A stretch of DNA of 64,000 nucleotides from Sympetrum striolatum. Its lineage: Eukaryota > Arthropoda > Insecta > Odonata > Libellulidae. This document shows positions 46,480-58,297 of the stretch, piece after piece. The position numbers and the translations under genes were made by a program. The notes beneath the pieces were generated by a model, which was not told the DNA's origin, made no database searches, and saw nothing but the letters and a program-made list of their open reading frames with translations. Numbering within the stretch: position 1 is the stretch's first letter; the number at the start of each line of letters is the position of its first letter. Where the stretch lies: the NCBI GenBank assembly GCA_947579665.1, contig OX388350.1:37419393-37483392 (forward strand), in the 5' to 3' direction.

Positions 46480-48152
46480 TGCCGTTGACCCGGCTTCGAT
46501 CCCCGGATACGGAAAATTTTTTCTCCCTCATTTCCATCGCCTTACTTAATTAAGCATGTGTAATCATGCGAATCTTCTTCGTTTTTCTCCAACTGTATTC
46601 TAAATTGGATAAACAGCAATATTCTTATGATGATTTAACTTATTATTAATAATACACCGAACTTGAAGATTAAGCAGCACTTGCAGACGAGTTCTCGGGA
46701 CTTTAAAAGACCTAATTTGCTAAAACATATTTATATTATAAACTCTTCTCTGTTTTATAAATCCGTAATATGTATTATTTTCGTAAAATAATAATTTTTG
46801 ACACAATCTTTAATCAGGTATTAAAATTTCTCCATTATACGCAAAAAAGCTATAATTTATCTTTAATTTTTCAATAATGGGATTTTCGCATGTAATATGT
46901 GTACTAATTTTTAAGAGATGTTATTAAATTTAGTAAGCCCACATAGGCAGGTTTTATTTAGTTCATTTAACCATTCTAAACCTATATTTCTTATTTACTC
47001 TATTTGTATATTTTATATTTTTATTTTATTTGTAGTACAATGTGAGAAAAATAAATACATATTGCAAAGAGTATTATCAATACAATACATACGATATGTA
47101 GTAATCAAGATTATAAAGGCATATAGGAATTATTACGAAGTACCGAAAGGAAAATTTTTAAATTGATAAAGTCTGTTTCATTAATTGTGTTGAAAACACC
47201 ATTTTATGCTGATAGGAATGAGTCATAAAGTTTAGTAAAATTATTCAAAATATTCAGCACGATAGAGGCTGAAGATAGGGATATATACGGAGCGCTTAAA
47301 TATCAACTGAATACAATTTTACTGAACCTTGTGCAATGCAAAACAATTACTATAATATTTCCTTGTTGTACGAGTGGCTTAATATTGCTAAAACCGCTAA
47401 AACTCACTTAAAGTTTATCTGTATTCTCTCCACTCTTTAATACAGTTTCCTTTTGGAATACATTAACGTCCTTGGGATAATGGGGTTAAATAAGAATCTT
47501 TCTCATACGGTCGTTATTCTATCCCTACGTTTTGTTTATCACAATTGTAAATACCGAAATCATAAATGATCACCCCCTCTTAAAACAACGATCATGTTAC
47601 CACTTACAAGACTTACCACTTTACAAGATATAGAACCGCAACAAAATCATTGAGAGTTGATTCAAATTATGTTTGTTTATTCGGTTGCTAAAATAACATC
47701 ACACTTGTTTACGAGGTTACCTTTGGAATCCGTTTGAGTGCAACATTTTAAATTTACATTTACTACAAACGAAACCATTTCATTAGAAGTTTTAATGAGT
47801 AAGTACAATTTAGAACATATATTACATAGAACGTTATACTATTTGCAAAAATAGATAATTGACGATTATTTTCCGAAGTTTACTAATGCTTTCCTTGCCG
47901 AAAGATTTAAAATCTCGTTCTCAATGCATTTCTTACGGATCTAAAATTCCCATATATTTGTATAAGAGTCAACAATCACCTAAGTCGTCAGGGGGAATTT
48001 TTGTTTATATCCTCAAAATTATTCAAATATTTAGTGTATTTTATCTGAATTCTCACGATTTCGAATCTAAATAAAAAGAAATATGGATTATTTTCGATTC
48101 GGATATCTGAATTGACATTATTCATAAAGCCTCATTAATCGATGACACTTGA

Positions 48153-48212
48153 GCTCTGGGTGGCCGAGTGGGCCACTTGCTCGATAGGTGTGGGAGGATC
48201 GGGCTCCAGGGC
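48153..48212 (+). ncRNA. 60-nt tRNA-like sequence with end stem and T7, array unit 1
   Basis: GCTCTGG (48153-48159) pairs over all seven positions with CCAGGGC (48206-48212), counting one T-G pair. Inside is GGCCGAGTGGGCC, which folds as a D-arm and resembles an A box. A weak B-box-like GGATCGGGCTCC follows. Seven T residues at 48217-48223 would serve as a polymerase III terminator. At 60 nt it is too short for a normal cloverleaf. It could be a truncated tRNA, a SINE fragment or a small polymerase III transcript. Transcription is inference. Confidence 0.5.
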
Positions 48213-48375
48213 GCAATTTTTTTCCGGTAACGATTGGCCTTTTCACATTCCAATTTTCGGAATAACTATTTATAATCATCGAAATTAATTATCTGACTCA
48301 GTAATTGATGAAATATTGCTGAGAAGTGTATTTTGCTCATCCATAGTCATACATTCGGGTTTCCTTGTATTAGTT

Positions 48376-49176
48376 CGGGGTTCCATCCCCGACTGGGTTA
48401 ATTTTTTTCTGGTATCTATTGGCAGCCAGACTGTCTTTTCCATATTCCTATTTTGGTAAAATCCTATTAATTTCATTAAAAATTATTATATGACCCAGTA
48501 CAATTGATTATCGTATTTATCTTCCAAATTACTTTTCGTCTACAAGAGAAACCGGAGTAGCGATTAAGATAGTTTCAATAACCGTGCTGTAATATATCCA
48601 AATTAATAAGGTGATGAGGGAGAATAAGAACAGAAAAACAGCAGGATAAGTCTATGTTCAAAAAAAGGAAAAGTAATTAATAATTTGTAAAATTGTGCTA
48701 TAGGTATATATAGTAAAAGCAATGGTACCCATTGATAAACCATATTTGATTTTGCTAGACCCAAATAGGTTAATTGGAATACCATAAAAAATACTGAGAA
48801 TAGTATTGCTGTACTACTTTAATTGTATTGCACTTTGTTAATATGATAAATATTTAAATAATGTACTTATGCCATGTATCAAGGTACATCCTGACGAGCC
48901 ATTGCGAGCCTCAGCCTACCAAGCGTGACATCGACATCAAGCTTTGCATTAAATAAGTTCAAGTCTTATCATTTTATAGTGTGTATTCACATTTGCCAAT
49001 AGGTTCTGGGTTCGAACCCAGGTATCCCGAAAGTTAGAAATTTGTACGATTTTTAAGATTTTCTTCAACCCTTTCCAAATCACTTGGAAACCTTAAACCC
49101 AGAATATTACTAGAGATCATAAATACATTCATATACCTTGTTAAAACTTTCTCTGAAGTCTTGGTTCGATCCCAAG
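48376..49176 (+). repeat. Three T-arm-like hairpins, array unit 1
   Basis: Three motifs resemble isolated TpsiC arms. At 48377-48390, GGGGTTCCATCCCC (GGGGTTCAATCCCC in units 2 and 3). At 49006-49021, CTGGG-TTCGAA-CCCAG. At 49160-49176, CTTGG-TTCGATC-CCAAG. Stem sequences differ between motifs while the TTCRA loop is kept, so they are not copies of a single motif. No D-arm is visible for the last two. The same set occurs in units 2 (53183, about 53811, about 53965) and 3 (about 60649, about 61276, about 61431). Confidence 0.6.
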
Positions 49177-49298
49177 GAGCCATTTACATTAACCTATGCT
49201 ATTTATACAAACAACGAAATGTTATATTGGGACCTTCATGGTTAGATATCGGCGTAGAAATTTGAATTATATAAGATTTATATCTACCATGGGGATAT

Positions 49299-49520
49299 AT
49301 GTATTCATATCCGGAGTGGATTCGAGATAGTCAATGCAACGTAAATGTTGGTGCAGGAAAATTTTGGGCGTGTGATTCGCATTTCATGAGCTTGTTGGAA
49401 TCCCGCGAAATCTTTAACACGCTCTTGGATGAGCTGATTGAGAACACTGAGTTAGATTTTATCATACAGAACATTGTGTTTTCCGACCTGTGGTGTTATC
49501 ACCCGTGGTATCAATTTTGA
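49299..49520 (+). CDS. Conserved 73-codon open frame, array unit 1, protein unknown
   Basis: An ATG-initiated frame encoding a 73-residue protein that starts MYSYPEWIRDSQ and ends WCYHPWYQF. It is rich in tryptophan and aromatic residues with an acidic middle (LDELIENTELDF). No transmembrane segment or signal peptide is evident and I recognise no family. The frame is open upstream to 49275, so it could be the 3-prime exon of a longer gene. Compared with the copies at 54106 and 61573, nine sites vary: seven at third codon positions and six synonymous. That pattern points to selection on the protein. The region is also less AT-rich than its surroundings. About 10 bp after the stop, ATTGTGG and CCACAAT can pair as a stem. 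Confidence 0.5.
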   Translation: MYSYPEWIRDSQCNVNVGAGKFWACDSHFMSLLESREIFNTLLDELIENTELDFIIQNIVFSDLWCYHPWYQF

Positions 49521-51212
49521 GCGTAGAATTGTGGTTTTAAAATGAAATCCACAATCTGAATCCTCTTTTTACATTAGTGTTCAGGAATATGTACAATGTG
49601 TCATTTATCCCTTCTTGAGCAAGAAAGCTAAATTTCCTTTTTGGAAAACCATTTAGTGTTTTTTAATCCAAACTATGTTTGAGTATGAGTATGGACATTT
49701 TATAAAAAGAAATATGAATTCAAGTAGCCTAACTTTTAATATAATTACCTAAATTATTGAATTTTTGGAGGGTGATAATGGATTATTCCAATAATTGCTG
49801 TTCGTAACGTAAAATATAATTAATATACATAAAATTCTAATATATAAACACAAGGGTTATAAAATAACTTTAATTTGCACTAGAAAATAAGACAGGTTTT
49901 CTGTTTTGTCTGTGTCTGATGATTACTAGTTTTTATTCGAAAACGGTGGCTTTATGGGATGAAAGTTGAGGAACTTGGATAAAGTTTTCTTTCCTTGTGT
50001 TTAGTTATTAAGTTCCACAAAGTATTTCTCATTCGATTTATTTGATTCTAAGATTTGTTTTAACTGAATAGTGTATGAATTGTAAAAAATAAAATACGTA
50101 ACTAACATATAAACGTTGAAATGTAAATTATGAAATAGTATTTTAAGTGAGTATATCTTAAGCACATAACCATTGCTGCTCTTACTGTTTATCACCTAAG
50201 GAGTTTCGTTCAAATTGGCGTTGCACTCCATACTTTTAGATATTACCTCAAATTTTGTAGATTGCATGCGCAGAAACCATTTGTTAAAATAATCGTATCT
50301 TGAACAGATGACAGAAATTACATCTTACAGCATGTGATGCACTGTAATTATTTTATTGTGAGCTGGCTAGTGTTGCCTACGATCGTTAGATTTAACGAAG
50401 GGTTGTGTTTTATTTATTTCGAATATTGTGTAAATTATCTTCATATATTTCCGAAAGAGGGTTGCGGGGGATATCTTATAGTACATGGGGATGAAAAAGG
50501 AACGCTATAATCAATTTGCAATCCTGAGTCCGATGACGTTTTACCAATTCCACCGCGGGAGAGTTGGACTCGGCCTCTATACTGCGAATAAAGATTAGAG
50601 GAGAACAATATCTTCCATACATGGACATGATAAAGGTATTCTCTAAAAGACGGATGTCAATGTCGAGAAAATAAGAAAAACAGTAGACATGTTCGCAACA
50701 GGACAGGCAAATCTCTCTCAATCCAATTCTAACCCTCATCTACTCTATTATTTAACTCATTAAATACATTATATTATACATAATATTAAGTATAATATTA
50801 TGCAAAAAATTACAAAATAATTTACAAATTGAACCAATTAATAGGTCTAAACCCCTAGTATTGGCTTCTCGTAAATCCTTTATATTCCCTTAGGGAGGTT
50901 TCTGGTATACTTATAATAGTGTAATGTGTGCTCTTATTTATTTATTTATCTATTGAAAGTAGTCAAGTGCTTATTTCTGCATGGCTTTTTCGATATATTA
51001 AAAATTGTTTCTATTATTATTTGTTATTAATTTAAGTTCAATGAATAACCAAATAATTTAAATTATATTGAGTACCTTCAAGGGCAAAAAGGGAAATTAA
51101 AAATTGGTTACTAGATTGTTAATTTTGAAATTTCATTAATAAAGGTGATATTTTTATTCTGCATAAATAACTGTTTTCTATTTTACGCGATAGAAATGAA
51201 AGAGAAAATGTC

Positions 51213-51284
51213 TGCCGTATCCGGTGATCGAATCCGGGTTTCCCAATTACCGATTGCTTGCTCTAACCGCTAAGCTACCACGGC
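51213..51284 (-). ncRNA. 72-nt degenerate tRNA-like sequence, array unit 2
   Basis: Same as the unit 1 copy but better paired: the first seven bases are GCCGTGG and the T-stem reads CCGG/CCGG around ATTCGATCA. The defects in the anticodon arm remain. A plus-strand GGCTTCGATCCCCGG motif lies just outside it in every unit. Confidence 0.6.
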
Positions 51285-52959
51285 TGCCGTTGACCCGGCT
51301 TCGATCCCCGGATACGGAAAATTTTTTCTCCTTCATTTCCATCGCGTTACTTAATTAAGCATGTGTAATCACGCGAAGCTTCTTCGTTTTTCTCCAACTG
51401 TATTCTAAATTGGATAAACAGCAATATTTTTATGATGATTTAGCTTATTATTAATAATGCACCGAACTTGAAGATTAAGCAGCACTTGCAGACGAGTTCT
51501 CGGGACTTTAAAAGACCTAATTTGCTATAATATATTTATATTATAAACTCTTCTCTGTTTTATAAATCCGTAATATTTATTATTTTTGTAAAATAATAAT
51601 TTTTGACACAATCTTTAATCAGGTATTAAAATTTCTCCATTATACGCAAAAAAGCTATAATTTATCTTTAATTTTTCAATACTGGGATTTTCGCATGTAA
51701 TATGTGTACTAATTTTTAATAGATGTTATTAAATTTAGTAAGCCCACATTGGCAGGTTTTATTTACTTCATTTAACCATTCTAAACCTATATTTCTTATT
51801 TACTCTATTTGTATATTTTTATATTTTTATTTTATTTGTAGTACAATGTGAGAAAAATAAATACATATTGCAAAGAGTATTATCAATACAATACATACGA
51901 TATGCAGTAATCAAGATTATAAAGGCATTTAGGAATTATTACGAAGTACCGAAAGGAAAATTTTTAAATTAATAAAGTCTGTTTCATTAATTGTGTTGAA
52001 AACACCATTTTATGCTGATAGAAATGAGTCACATAAAGTTTAGTAAAATTATTCAAAATATTCAGCACGATAGAGGCTGAAGCTAGGGATATATACGGAG
52101 CGTTTAATATCAACTGAATACAATTTTACTGAACCTTGTGCAATGCAAAACAATTACTATAATATTTCTTTGTTGTACGAGTGGCTTAATATTGCTAAAA
52201 CCGCTAAAACTCACTTAAAGTTTATCTGTATTCTCTCCACTCTTTAATACAGTTTCCTTTTGGAATACATTAACGTCCTTGGGATAATGGGGTTAAATAA
52301 GAATCTTTCTCATACGGTCGTTATTCTATCCCTACGTTTTGTTTATCACAATTGTAAATACCGAAATCATAAATGATTACCCCCTCCTAAAACAACGATC
52401 ATGTTACCACTTACAAGACTTACCACTTTACAAGATATAGAACCGCAACAAAATCATTGAGAGTTGATTCAAATTATGTTTGTTTATTCGGTTGCTAAAA
52501 TAACATCACACTTGTTTACGTAGTTACCTTTGGAATCCGTTTGAGTGCAACATTTTAAATTTACATTTACTACAAACGAAACCATTTCATTAGAAGTTTT
52601 AATGAGTAAGTACAATTTAGAACATATATTACATAGAACGTTATACTATTTGCAAAAATAGATAATTGACGATTATTTTCCGAAGTTTACTAATGCTTTC
52701 CTTGCCGAAAGATTTAAAATCTCGTTCTCAATGCATTTCTTACGGATCTAAAATTCCCATATATTTGTATAAGAGTCAACAATCACCTAATTCGTCAGGG
52801 GGAATTTTTGTTTATATCCTCAAAATTATTCAAATATTTAGTGTATTTTATCTGAATTCTCACGATTTCGAATCTAAATAAAAAGAAATATGGATTATTT
52901 TCGATTCGGATATCTGAATTGACATTATTCATAAAGCCTCATTAATCGATGACACTTGA

Positions 52960-53019
52960 GCTCTGGGTGGCCGAGTGGGCCACTTGCTCGATAGGTGTGG
53001 GGCGATCGGGCTCCAGGGT
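52960..53019 (+). ncRNA. 60-nt tRNA-like sequence, array unit 2
   Basis: Same layout as in unit 1, with the T7 run at 53024-53030. The last stem base is T instead of C, which still pairs with G. The region before the B-box-like motif reads GTGGGGCGATCGGG here and in unit 3, against GTGGGAGGATCGGG in unit 1. Confidence 0.5.
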
Positions 53020-54105
53020 GCAATTTTTTTCCGGTAACGATTGGCCTTTTCACATTCCTATTTTCGGAATAACTCTTTATAATCATCAAAATTAATTATC
53101 CGACACAGTAATAGATGAAATATTTCTGAGAAGTGTATTTTGTTCATCCATAATCGTACATTCGGGTTTCCTAGTATTAGTTCGGGGTTCAATCCCCGAC
53201 TGGGTTAATTTTTCTCTGGTAACTATCGGCAGCCAGACTTTCTTTTCCATATTCCTATTTTCGGAAAATCCTTTTAATATCATTAAAAATTATTATCTGA
53301 CCCAGTACAATTGAATATCGTATTTATCTTCCAAATTACTTTTCGTTTACAAGAGAAACCGGAGTAGCGATTAAGATAGTTTTAATAACCGTGGAGTAAT
53401 CTATCCAAATTAATAAAGTGATGAAGAATAATAAAAACAGAAAAACTGCAGGATAATTCTAAGGTCAAAAAAAGGAAAAGTACTTAATCAGTTGTAAAAT
53501 TTTGCTATTGGTAAATATAGTTAAAGCAATGGTACCCGCCGATAAACCATATTTGGTTTGGCAGGACCCAAATAGGTAAATTGGAATTCCATAAAAAATA
53601 CTGTGAACAGTATTGCATTACTTCTTTAATTGTATTGCACTTTGTAAATATGATAAATATTTAAATAATGTACTTATGTCATGTATCAAGGACAATCCTG
53701 ACGAGCCATTGGTAGCCTCAGCCTACCCGGCGTGACATCGACATCAAACTTTGCATTAAATAAGTTCAAGTCTTATCATTTTATAGTGTGTATTCACATT
53801 TGCCAATAGGTTCTGTGTTCGAACCCAGGTATCCCGAAAGTTAGAAATTTGTACGATTTTTAAGGTGTTCTTCAACCCTTTCCAAATCACTTGGAAACCT
53901 TAAACCCAGAATATTACTAGAGATCATAAATACATTCATATACCTTGTTTAAACTTTCTCTGAAGTCTTGGTTCGATCCCAAGGAGCCATTTACATTAAC
54001 CTATGCTATTTATACAAACAACGAAATGTTATATTGGGACCTTCATGGTTAGATATCGGCGAAGAAATTTGAATTAGGTAAGATTTATATCTACCATGGG
54101 GATAT

Positions 54106-54327
54106 ATGTATTCATATCCGGAGTGGATTCGAGATAGTCAATGCAACGTAAATGTTGGGGCAGGAAAATTTTGGGCGTGTGATTCGCATTTCATGAGCTT
54201 GTTGGAATCCCGCGAAATCTTTAACACGCTCTTGGATGAGCTGATTGAGAACACTGAATTAGATTTTATCATACAGAATATTGTGTTTTCCGACCTGTGG
54301 TGTTATCACCCGTGGTATCAATTTTGA
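54106..54327 (+). CDS. Conserved 73-codon open frame, array unit 2, protein unknown
   Basis: This copy differs from unit 1 at three sites (GGT/GGG, GAG/GAA, AAC/AAT), all third-position and all synonymous, so the two proteins are identical. The start and stop are unchanged. Context is the same as in unit 1: T-arm-like hairpins within 150 to 300 bp upstream and a short stem after the stop. Confidence 0.5.
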   Translation: MYSYPEWIRDSQCNVNVGAGKFWACDSHFMSLLESREIFNTLLDELIENTELDFIIQNIVFSDLWCYHPWYQF

Positions 54328-55365
54328 GCGTAGAATTGTGGTTTTAAAATGAAATCCACAATCTGAATCCTCTTTTTACATTAGCGTTCAGGAATATGTA
54401 AAATGTGGTATTTATCCCTTCTTGAGCAAGAAAGCTAAATTTCCTGTTTGTAAAACAATTTAGTGTTTTTTAATCCAAACTATGTTTGAGAATGAGTATG
54501 GACATTTTATAAAAAGAAATATGAATTCAAGTAGCCTAACTTTTAATATAATTACCTATATTATGGAATTTTTGGAGGGTGATAATGGATTATTCCAATA
54601 ATTGTTGTTCGTATAGTAAAATATAATTAATATACATAAAATTCTAATATATAAACACAAGGTAATAAAATAACTTTAACTTGCACTAGAAAATAAGAAA
54701 GGTTTTCTGTTTTTCTGTGTCTGATGATCACTAGTTTTTATTCGAAACCGGTTGCTTTATGGGATGAAAGTTGTGGAACTTGGATAAAGTTTTTTTACCT
54801 TGTGTTTAGTTATTAAGTTCTACAAATTATTTCTCATTCTATTGATTCAATTCTAATATTTATTTCAACTGAGTAGTGTATGTATTGTAAATAATAAAAC
54901 ATGTAACTAACATATAAACGATGAAATGTAAATTATGAAATAGTATTTTAAGGGAGTATATCTTAAGCACATAACCATTGCTTCTCTTACTGTTTATCAC
55001 CTAAGGATTTTTGTTCATATCGGCGTTGCACTTCATACTTTATATTTTACCTAAAAATTTTGTAGATTGCATGCGCAGAAACCATTTGTTGAAATAATCG
55101 TAGCTTGAACAGATGACAGAAATTACATCTTACAGCATGTGATGCGATGTAATTATTTTATTTTGAGCTGGCTAGTGTTGCCTACGATCGTTAGATTTAA
55201 CAAAGTGTTGTGTTTTATTTATTTCAAATAATGTGTAAATTATCTTCATATATTTTCGAAAGAGGGTTGCGGGGGATATCTTATAGTATATGGGAATGAA
55301 AAAGGAACGCTATAATTAATTTGCAATCCTGAGTCCGATCACTTTTTTACCAATTCCACCGCGGG

Positions 55366-55417
55366 AAAGCTGTACGCTTATAGCTCCCACGCATGAAGTG
55401 CTTTTCTTATTTTCCGA
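55366..55417. other. About 50-bp segment present in units 3 and 4 only
   Basis: Between CCGCGGGA and GAGTTGGACT, units 3 and 4 (62816-62868) have about 50 extra bases (AAGCTGT-CGC-TATAGCTCCC ...TTTTCTTATTTTC). Units 1 and 2 join the flanks directly. Because two units share each state, it marks a split in the array's history, most simply a deletion in the ancestor of units 1 and 2. Confidence 0.75.
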
Positions 55418-55696
55418 GTTGGACTTGGCCTCAATACTGCGAATAAAGATTAGAGGATAACAATATGTTCCATACAGGGACATGATAAAGGTATCATCTA
55501 AAAGACGGATATCAATGTCGAGAAAATAAGAAAAACAGTAGACATGTTGACAACAGGACAGGCAAATCTCTCTCAATCCAATTCTAACCCTCATCTTCTA
55601 TATTATTTAACTCATTAAATACAATATATTATACATAATATTAAGTATAATATTATGCAAAAAATTACAAAATAATTTACAAATTGAACCAATTAA

Positions 55697-58297
55697 CCCT
55701 CCAAGGACGAGAATTATTTTTTCTTAAAAATTACCCTCATTTTAGTGTATTGGTATTCAGATGACCTAAATTAACAACAGAAAATTGTTTTAAAAAAGTT
55801 AACAATAATAGGTTCGTTGCAAATGCCCGTTCCCATATGGGCACGTCAGTCCTTCCCACTACTACTATTACGCGCGCCATGATGAAATTAAAAAAAAGCA
55901 TTTTATTGAAAAAAATCATATTTATTTCAAAAAATATTGTATGAAATGGTTTTTCTTGGAAGATATAAGTATTTGTTTTGGAATTATGTTGTTAAATACT
56001 TTGTAAAACATTTAACACAGAGCCCAACATCGCACTTTTTACGCATTGTTCTCCCACGACTATCGCACTCTTCATATGCGCAGCGTTTTCCCTTGTTCTG
56101 CGGTATGTCACCAATTACACCGATTAATTGATTATACCATAACTCTTGCGTGGAGCCAGTTTTTGACGTGGAAGCCTTGCTGTGTCGTCCACCGGATGGT
56201 TTTTATTCCGTCTTGTACCGAGTAAAGTACACCTGAGCAATCTTCCGTCTAAACTCTAATTTTGTCCTTGGATCTGAGGATTTCCTTTTATTATTACTAT
56301 TATTCGATTGTCTGAGTTGCAAATGATTTATATAAATCATATCTTACCAATATGCAGTGAATTTACATGAATTTGGTCAGTTCCACCCATATGCTTATTA
56401 TACTGGGATATGAAGTAGGGTTATGGAAGCTGAATAATTTTCTTTTGTTTCCTATAAAACCTTTTAGCTTTCATCAACGGCGTAACTCCATACTCTGTTG
56501 AAGCTGCCACAATTACTAAATTGTCCAGCCATTTAGTGATTCCTATTCCTTCACATGTAGAAATAGCTGTGATGCTCTTTCCACTCTCCTCCTTTTTTAG
56601 ATCATTTTTTGGTGGTAGCGGACAATCTTTCGGAATCCGGTTCTTTCTGATTCGCCCAGTTCCATTGTAGCCACATCTTTTCAAATGTGGCAATAAATTC
56701 TTTCGTGTAAATTATATATTGAGCTAAATAAATTAATGCTATTATATTATTTCACATACCACTTCAAATTATAATAACCGAATCTTATCGATTTACCTCT
56801 ACTACATCGCTTGCAGCTGTGTCTTCCGTAGTATCTTATCATCTCTTCTTCACAATCTAAGAACTGGGAAGGCACCAAATGCTGCAAACTACTCTGTGTA
56901 ATCTTTTTCATCGTAGGCCAGACTTTGTAGAACCCATCGCTTGACTGTCTAACTTAGTATTATCCGCTAAGTGTAAACATTTCATTATTTGGATGAATCA
57001 GTCCCTCCTCATCGCTCTACTAACCAATTCAATATGTACATCCTTTTTCGCGTCCCAGTAATATTTTTTTCCAGGAGAATGTTGTACCCGGATACAATCA
57101 AAATGCCAATGACGGCTCGCATCTCCTCTGCTGTAATTTGTGGACTGGGGAAATTAAAAATCGGACGTAATTCTCACTTTGTTCCACTATGAATGCGACG
57201 AAATCGTCATCGATGAAGAGCTCTAGCAATTAGATGCAGCTAAGTTTAGAGTATGAAAAGTAATCTGCTTCAGAAAAACTTCCCGTACACTCAATGCTGC
57301 CCTTTATCCATTTTCTCCGCACAGATTTGTTTGCCCCATCGTATTCTCCAGCACCGATACTTTCGTTGGTTGCCAACCGAATTTCGGCGTGTGCCCTCAT
57401 TTGCTTGCCAGTAAAATTGTCAACCAATCTTTCTTCATCATCAGCCAATGCTTCATCAGTTCGCTCATTTTCTTCTGTTGGAGAAATGAAGAAATCGGTA
57501 ACATCTACCTCACTCTCTTCATCCTCGTCAAGGATTCGGAGAGCCTCCTTCAGTGAGGTCGACTCATGAAAACTTACGTTTTTCCTGAATAGAAACTATA
57601 ACACCTCTAATGATATAATTTTTATGTGAAGCTAATAAAATTTGAAAGGATTTGTATATCTAGTACAATAATCATTTGCTAATATATGTTGTTGCCGCTT
57701 CTACTATATAAATTTAGGTTTTTCGAGGTTTAGTTCATAAATATGCATAATAATTGCCATAGTCTTCTTGTCACAACTTAAAAGTAAAATGATTCTAAAC
57801 TTAATTGCACCAAAAATAATGTATTATGTCGCAAAATATTCTTTTATATACTATATATAGCTTTCCTTGACAGCCATCGGCAAGGAAATCGCGTAGTAGT
57901 GGGAAGGCCTGACGTGCCCATATGGGAACGCAGCGATAAACAACGTTATAACAACAACAAATAACCTCAAACTCTGCTCTATTTAATTTCTTTCGATTAT
58001 TAGAACATCATACTAAAGGTATACAAGCAAAAGACTACTTTAAATTAAAAACAGTAAAACTTATAAAAATTAGTTGCCAGAAGGATCCATCTCAAAATTT
58101 CCCTGTTTTTCGAAAAATCACAAGAAATATTTCCCTTGACTTAAATGCACCAAAACTCAAATGAAACTAAGCTTTGGACCCTCTCAGCTCACAAAATATC
58201 GTTTACTGACCATTTCATGACACTCAAGATATTGTTTAGCTACCTTGAGAACCCAGCTGCAGTCCGTTCCCATATGGGAACGTCAGTCCTTTAAGGG
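55697..58297 (-). mobile_element. piggyBac-family transposon, 2601 bp, decayed
   Basis: TTAA at 55693-55696 and 58298-58301 is the target duplication. Units 1 and 2 carry a single TTAA at the same place (ACCAATTAATAGG), which confirms a precise insertion. The termini are CCCTCCAAGGAC on the left and the reverse complement of CCCTTAAAGGACTGACG on the right. A subterminal motif, GTTCCCATATGGG(A/C)ACGTCAG, occurs near the left end (55828), inverted near the right (57915-57940), and again at the extreme right end (58266-58288). The coding remnant is on the minus strand. Absence from units 1 and 2 makes the insertion younger than those duplications, or else lost from them. Confidence 0.92.
55984..57570 (-). 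pseudogene. piggyBac transposase remnant
   Basis: Read on the minus strand from about 57570, the N-terminal part has an acidic region (SLKEALRILDEDEESEVDV) and DNFTGKQMRA. The start of the catalytic fold follows (AEEMRAVIGILIVSGYN near 57125), then EEEMIRYYGRHS...GKSIRFGY near 56800. The sequence jumps straight to GYNGTGRIRKNRIPKDCPLP (56690-56600), so the segments with the first two catalytic aspartates are missing. The third region remains as YNKHMGGTDQ (56402-56373) but lies just after an in-frame stop at 56421-56423. The C-terminal cysteine-rich domain (KGKRCAYEEC...KKCDVGLCVKCF, about 56100-56000) is readable, in another frame and behind a stop at 56203-56205. Several frameshifts break the middle. 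It cannot encode an active enzyme. Confidence 0.88.

Larger units (their letters stand above)
45478..50283. repeat. Array unit 1
   Basis: The first full unit. Its left end lacks the CGCAGAAACCATTTG phrase that precedes units 2 to 4, so the unit is truncated or replaced there by element E. It contains the minus-strand tRNA-like sequence at 46408-46479, the 60-nt tRNA-like sequence at 48153, T-arm motifs at 48377, 49006 and 49160, and the conserved open frame at 49299. Confidence 0.9.
50284..55088. repeat. Array unit 2
   Basis: The second full unit, uninterrupted. It is very close to unit 1 and, like it, lacks the roughly 50-bp segment present in units 3 and 4 (55366-55417). The minus tRNA-like sequence is at 51213-51284, the 60-nt tRNA-like at 52960-53019 and the conserved open frame at 54106-54327. 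Confidence 0.9.

Noticed and set aside
46918..47166. 82-codon hydrophobic open frame in array unit 1
   Set aside because: It is not kept as an open frame of similar length in units 2 and 3, and its Ile/Tyr/Lys-rich content reflects AT-rich sequence.
47859..48074. 71-codon open frame repeated in all three array units
   Set aside because: It opens at TTG rather than ATG, and almost all differences between copies change the amino acid, so it behaves as non-coding DNA.
56989..57569. Plus-strand open frames within the piggyBac element
   Set aside because: They are shadows of the minus-strand transposase remnant, which is identified by family motifs.
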